Shown: positions 34,647 to 38,137 of the stretch, piece after piece | Layout: each line of letters starts with the position of its first letter | Position numbering within the stretch: the first letter of the stretch is position 1 | From: CAZBQG01 sp964493945 | GTDB lineage: Bacteria > Pseudomonadota > Alphaproteobacteria > Rhodospirillales > UBA2165 | DNA length: 38,137 nt | Direction: 5' to 3' | NCBI GenBank assembly: GCA_964493945.1 | Contig: CAZBQG010000005.1 | Coordinates: 1-38,137, forward strand | Program-made: the position numbers and the translations under genes | Notes under the pieces: model-generated | Told to the model about the DNA's origin: nothing | The model's input: only the letters and a program-made list of their open reading frames with translations | Database searches by the model: none

Positions 34647-36308
34647 CTATTCGGCGCCACGCTTGGCGATGTCCGGGTTTTTCAGCACCGCGGCGCCGTC
34701 CCAGACGGCCACCACCCGGTTGCGGAAAGGCTGGCTGAAATCGGGTGTTGCGCCCTTCGGTAATTTCCGGTGATAGGAGACGATCTTGCCGCCCGGATTG
34801 GCCTTGATCCATTGCACCACTTCGGCATCCCCGGTGACGGCGAGGGGTTGTTTCAGGCGGCCCAGGAAATTGTACTGGCCGTGATATTTGCCGTAATTGG
34901 CAACCGCTTTTCCTTGAGCTTGCAGCTTGGCGATATGGCTGGCCAGGGGCTTCAGATCATAAGACTGGGCCAGCCTGGGCCCCGCCGTGCCGTGCAGGGC
35001 GGCGACGCTCAGCACGGAAAGAATGGCCAGCCCGGCGCCCCGCCCGGTGAGGTCCAGGGGCGGGCGCAAAAGCAGCCAAAGCCCGCCCAGGAATAGCGGT
35101 AAAATCCAAAGCGGGTTGGGGTTGAGCGCCAAATCGCCATATCCAAAGACCGGAGCCAGCACGGGCAAGGCCAAAAGCAATCCGCCCAGGCACATTAACA
35201 GGAGCACGGGCAAACCCAGATCCAGCCTGGCCCCGATACGCCCCGCTCCGGCCCCCAGGCGGGCCAGCAAAAGTGCCGCCCCCAGCCCCAGGGCGGGGAA
35301 GATGGGGATTAGATAATGGGGCCCCTTGCCGCTGATCATGGACAGGAGAATGAATGTCCCCCCGACCCAGACGATGATCAGGCGTAAGCCCATATCGGCG
35401 CCCGCATCGGCGCGGGCGGGGCTGGGGCGGATCAGGCGCCAAAGGCCCCGCAACAGGCTGGGCCAGAACAGCCAGGGCAGGATCAGGCCGGGCAGGATCG
35501 CGGCGTACCACCAGAAGGGCCGGCTATGGGCGAAAGACTGCACCATGCGCCCCGCCGACTGGTCCCAGAATATGGCATTTTGATAGGCTTCCCCGCCGCT
35601 GAAGCCGGCCGGCACGGCCCACAAAAGTGCGAGCCCTGCGCCACCCGCCAGGGCCAGACAGAAGGGCCCATACCAGCGCCGCCCGGCCGCCTGGAAGCCT
35701 TGTCCCGTCCAATAGGGACCCAATAATGCGGCGGGGCAAAGATGGATGAGGATCACCGGCCCCTTGGTCAGAACCCCCATGCCGATGGCCAGGCCAAAAA
35801 GCACCCAGCCCCGGACGGCATCTTTGCGGTCCGTGGCGATGCAGGCCTGGCTCATTCCCAAAAGCCCCATCAGGACCCAAAATGCCAAGATCATATCGAA
35901 CATGGTCAGGGTGCCGAACAGGCCCCAAGAGGCGGCGCCCAACAGGAAAAAAGGCGCCAATTGATGGATCATGGCATCGTTGGGCCATAGGCGCCGGCCC
36001 AGCATGGCGGTCAGCCCCAGCGTTCCCAGGGCGAACAACGGCGCCACCATTCGGGGCCACCAATCGTTCACACCGAAAATGCCCCAACCCAGATTGATCA
36101 GCCAAAAGAGAAGCGGCGGCTTGTGGCTGTAGGGTTCACCATTGAGATAAGGCACCAGGAAATCGCCGCGCAGCCACATCTCCCAGGCGACGCCCACATA
36201 GCGGGTCTCATCGACCGGCAGGAGGGGGCGGAAATAAAGGGCGGCCATCAGCGCAAGTGCCCAAAGCACGGCCCAGACCCGCCAGGAAGTTAAGGAAAAC
36301 CCATTCAT
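34647..36308 (-). CDS. ArnT-like (GT39/GT83) membrane glycosyltransferase
   Basis: 553 aa, about eleven to twelve TM helices. VDETRYVGVAWEMWLRGD (about 32-49) in the first periplasmic loop carries the D-E pair typical of the ArnT/PMT family; NGEPYSHKPPLLFWL follows near 56-70. Such enzymes move a sugar (often 4-amino-4-deoxy-arabinose) from undecaprenyl phosphate to lipid A or protein in the periplasm. The C-terminal part (about 440-550) is soluble. No other lipid A modification genes are nearby. Its promoter would give a leaderless mRNA. Confidence 0.88.
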   Translation of the reverse strand: MNGFSLTSWRVWAVLWALALMAALYFRPLLPVDETRYVGVAWEMWLRGDFLVPYLNGEPYSHKPPLLFWLINLGWGIFGVNDWWPRMVAPLFALGTLGLTAMLGRRLWPNDAMIHQLAPFFLLGAASWGLFGTLTMFDMILAFWVLMGLLGMSQACIATDRKDAVRGWVLFGLAIGMGVLTKGPVILIHLCPAALLGPYWTGQGFQAAGRRWYGPFCLALAGGAGLALLWAVPAGFSGGEAYQNAIFWDQSAGRMVQSFAHSRPFWWYAAILPGLILPWLFWPSLLRGLWRLIRPSPARADAGADMGLRLIIVWVGGTFILLSMISGKGPHYLIPIFPALGLGAALLLARLGAGAGRIGARLDLGLPVLLLMCLGGLLLALPVLAPVFGYGDLALNPNPLWILPLFLGGLWLLLRPPLDLTGRGAGLAILSVLSVAALHGTAGPRLAQSYDLKPLASHIAKLQAQGKAVANYGKYHGQYNFLGRLKQPLAVTGDAEVVQWIKANPGGKIVSYHRKLPKGATPDFSQPFRNRVVAVWDGAAVLKNPDIAKRGAE

Positions 36309-36316
36309 TTATGGGC

Positions 36317-36344
36317 ATTATAAGTCATTTGTCCTGGCTGCCAA
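36317..36344 (-). promoter_or_regulatory. Near-consensus promoter of the ArnT-like gene (leaderless)
   Basis: Minus strand: TTGGCA (complement of 36339-36344), 16-base spacer, TATAAT (complement of 36317-36322). Only 8 bases separate the -10 from the ATG at 36308, so transcription should begin at or within two bases of the start codon. No ribosome binding site is present. Confidence 0.7.
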
Positions 36345-36366
36345 AAGAATGCTGCCGGCTGAAAAC

Positions 36367-36395
36367 TTTTGGCATTCGGGCGTGACGTGTATAAA
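36367..36395 (+). promoter_or_regulatory. Likely promoter of the OYE gene
   Basis: TTTTGG (36367-36372), 17-base spacer, TATAAA (36390-36395); TTGGCA with a 15-base spacer is an alternative -35. Transcription would start near 36402, giving a 35-base leader with AGGGGGACGGA before the ATG. The promoter is back-to-back with that of the ArnT-like gene. Confidence 0.5.
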
Positions 36396-36436
36396 GGCCC
36401 GGCCATGCAAGAAACGCATCATTCAGGGGGACGGAA

Positions 36437-37522
36437 ATGGATCTTTTTTCACCGATCAAAGTGGGCCCGCACACGCTTGCCAACCGGGTCGCCATGGCCC
36501 CTCTGGCCCGCGCCAGATGCGGCGATGACCGGGCCCCCAACGATCTGGTTTGTGAATATTACACCCAGCGTTCGGGCGCCGGGCTGATCGTGTCCGAAGC
36601 CTCTTCCGTTTCCCCCATGTCGGTCAGCCGGCCATACGCCTCGGCGATCTATGGGGATGCCCATATGCAAGGCTGGACCAGGGTGGCCGATGCGGTCCAC
36701 GCCGCCGGCGGGATCATGTTTCAGCAAATTTACCATATCGGGCGGAAATCAGACCCGTCCCGCATGCCCGGCGGCGCCAAGCCCGTGGCGCCCTCGGAAG
36801 TAGCCGCCAAGGGCCAGGTGAACGGGCTCAACGGCCCGGTGGATTTCGCCACGCCCCGCGCCCTGGAAGATTCTGAAATCCCCGGTGTCATCGAGGAATT
36901 TAGGCGGGGCGCCGCCCACTTTAAGGCGGCCGGCATGGACGGGGTGGAAATCCACGGCGCCAATGCCTTTCTGGTCGATCAGTTTCTCAAGGATGTGACC
37001 AACCGGCGTACTGACGGCTATGGGGGCAGCGTGGAAAACCGGGCGCGTTTTTTGCTGGAGGTGGTGGAAGCGGTCGCGGATGTGTGGGGCGCGGACCGGG
37101 TGGGGATACGCCTCTCTCCTCATAGCCGGGGTGACGGCATCGGGACCAGCGATTCCTCAGCGCTATATGAGTTTTTGGCCAAGGAACTGGACGGCATGAG
37201 CCTGGCCTATATCCATCTGGTGGAAGGCCAGGCCGACGGCATACCCCAGTCGCCGGCAGAAGGCGATGCGCCCTTGATGGGTCTGATCCGGGAAAATTTC
37301 TCCGGTCCCCTGATCGTCAATGGTGGCTATCAGCGGGAAACGGCAACCAAGCTTATCGAGACCGGCCAGACCGATATGGTGGCCTTCGGCTCGCTCTTCA
37401 TCGCTAATCCCGATCTGGTGGAACGTTTCCGCCAAAACGCCGAAATGAACGAGCCCGACCGCTCTTCTTTTCATGTGGGCGGCGCCGAGGGCTATACGGA
37501 TTATCCGTTTCTGGCCGGATAA
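36437..37522 (+). CDS. Old Yellow Enzyme family NADH:flavin oxidoreductase
   Basis: 361 aa TIM-barrel FMN enzyme. FMN and substrate-site elements: MAPLARARC (20-28), QQIYHIGRKS (96-105), EIHGANAFLVDQF (171-183), GYGGSVENRARF (194-205), NGGYQRE near 290, GSLFIANPDL near 320. H173 and N176 match the His/Asn pair of OYE, but the proton-donor tyrosine two residues on (Y196 in OYE1) is F178, and the threonine that tunes the flavin (T37 in OYE1) is A24. Likely a reductase of an activated alkene, nitro or quinone compound, with changed chemistry. Strong AGGGGGACGG before the ATG. Confidence 0.93.
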   Translation: MDLFSPIKVGPHTLANRVAMAPLARARCGDDRAPNDLVCEYYTQRSGAGLIVSEASSVSPMSVSRPYASAIYGDAHMQGWTRVADAVHAAGGIMFQQIYHIGRKSDPSRMPGGAKPVAPSEVAAKGQVNGLNGPVDFATPRALEDSEIPGVIEEFRRGAAHFKAAGMDGVEIHGANAFLVDQFLKDVTNRRTDGYGGSVENRARFLLEVVEAVADVWGADRVGIRLSPHSRGDGIGTSDSSALYEFLAKELDGMSLAYIHLVEGQADGIPQSPAEGDAPLMGLIRENFSGPLIVNGGYQRETATKLIETGQTDMVAFGSLFIANPDLVERFRQNAEMNEPDRSSFHVGGAEGYTDYPFLAG

Positions 37523-37753
37523 CCGGCGGGCAGCTCCGGCGCATACGCCAAACCCAAGCGGCGGCGCTTTCCGCATGGTGTGGGCATCTACCGCAAGCTA
37601 CCCCGGTGCAGAAACCAAAACCCCCCTCTTTCGGGGCTTTGGCCGAGCGCAAGCGCGAGCGCGACCAACGGGAGTGTAGCCAAGGGGGTGGATGCCCCCG
37701 CCCGGCGACTGAGGGAATCCAAAAAGACTCTAGCGCCAGGGTAATAGGTTAAC

Positions 37754-37841
37754 GGTCGGGCAAATCCTTTTTCTTTAACCGCCCAGCGGGGCGAGGGGGA
37801 AAAGAAAGAAGGGCTTGCTTGGCATGGCCGAGTGCCCGGCC
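37754..37841. repeat. Nested inverted repeat, extended imperfect hairpin
   Basis: Three nested arms: GGTCGGGCA (37754-37762) with TGCCCGGCC (37833-37841), one G-U pair; CCTTTTTCTTT (37766-37776) with AAAGAAAGAAGG (37801-37812), one inserted base; CGCCC (37780-37784) with GGGCG (37789-37793). Together a hairpin of about 88 bases with an asymmetric right arm. Confidence 0.6.
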
Positions 37842-37871
37842 TGAGTTGATTATGTGGTACCCGCCACCGCC

Positions 37872-37914
37872 TCAAGCTTTGTCCTCGTCGCTCCGCTCCT
37901 GCGGGAAAGCTTGA
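37872..37914. repeat. Perfect 9-bp inverted repeat around a 25-base loop
   Basis: TCAAGCTTT (37872-37880) and AAAGCTTGA (37906-37914). It marks the right edge of the GC-rich structured block; about 25 bases later the composition becomes AT-rich. Confidence 0.65.
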
Positions 37915-38137
37915 CTCGGTGTCTTGTGGAGGAGAATCGAGAAAATGAGTTTACTCTTAACCTGTTGATATTAGTTATATTTCTTAAAATTCACAATTCA
38001 AGATGTGACCCCTGCTCTTACTTGCAATTCGTCCTGCTCGCCTTCCCACTTTAAATATCCGGAGCCTTGGAAGATTCTAACTGTGAGCTACTCCCCAATT
38101 GTTAGACAGGTTTGGCGGCGATTTAAGCTACAGTCCG

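Larger units (their letters stand above)
37523..38137. other. 615-base end region without a credible gene
   Basis: 37523-37930 is GC-rich and full of inverted repeats (see repeat entries); both strands stay open for 66 to 95 codons, but these ORFs are arginine/proline/serine-rich and conflict with the secondary structure. From about 37940 the sequence becomes AT-rich, without ribosome sites or recognisable proteins. At 38002-38011 a phrase AGATGTGACC resembles sequence often seen near REP/IS200-like elements; this is only a recollection. Confidence 0.5.

Noticed and set aside
37588..37875. 95-codon minus-strand ORF near the right end
   Set aside because: Arginine, proline and serine-rich low-complexity product lying across nested inverted repeats; no ribosome site.
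37854..38054. 66-codon plus-strand ORF at the right end
   Set aside because: Crosses the 9-bp inverted repeat and the composition boundary; no ribosome site and no family resemblance.
1..38137. tRNA genes, rRNA genes, CRISPR arrays, transposase genes
   Set aside because: Read for T-loop signatures, regular repeats with spacers and transposase motifs; none was found that could be supported.

Overview
The window looks like a draft (scaffolded) chromosome segment of an alphaproteobacterium, most likely in or near the Rhodospirillales/Sneathiella-type lineages. This rests on gene content and order: lptF-lptG-lptD-surA-pdxA-rsmA, then yicC-gmk, then fabD-fabG-acpP-fabF-mltG, then purM-purN divergent from a DUF2066 / CDP-alcohol phosphotransferase / AI-2E permease / Hda-like run. 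GC content is high throughout except at the two ends. A 10-base run of N (1117-1126) breaks the first gene, so the sequence is an assembly product.

Layout. 1-395: no convincing protein gene, but a compact series of four hairpins ending in an intrinsic terminator on the minus strand, read here as a candidate small RNA. 396-2212: acyl-CoA dehydrogenase interrupted by the gap. 2337-9932 (+): a tightly overlapping envelope operon (LPS export LptF, LptG, LptD; chaperone SurA) running into pdxA (vitamin B6) and rsmA (16S rRNA methylation). 9929-17495 (mostly -): a TauE/SafE-like permease, gmk, yicC, then (after one short-chain dehydrogenase on +) mltG, fabF, acpP, fabG, fabD. A near-consensus promoter lies in front of fabD.

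17569-28906 (-): the accessory part. In transcription order it holds a hybrid sensor histidine kinase with a heme-c type sensor domain (broken), an ICMT/PEMT-like membrane methyltransferase (broken), a class C beta-lactamase-like serine hydrolase, a maleylacetate reductase/Fe-ADH-like protein with altered metal ligands, a fused TRAP permease, its TAXI-type binding protein, and a large molybdopterin oxidoreductase with an unusual cysteine motif and no electron-transfer partner beside it. Spacing from the methyltransferase to the permease is a few bases or overlapping, so these probably work as one uptake-and-conversion system for an unidentified organic acid or ester. It lies between the fatty-acid and purine gene blocks. 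I regard it as the least explained system in the window.

29009-34638: purN and purM (-), then DUF2066, CDP-alcohol phosphotransferase, AI-2E permease, Hda-like regulator and YnfA (+). 34647-36308 (-): ArnT-like glycosyltransferase with a near-consensus promoter that would give a leaderless mRNA. 36437-37522 (+): Old Yellow Enzyme-family oxidoreductase with two altered active-site residues. 37523-38137: no credible gene; a dense set of nested inverted repeats that looks like a dispersed structured repeat, followed by an abrupt AT-rich stretch.

All functional calls are from reading the translated sequence and family knowledge; no database search was run.
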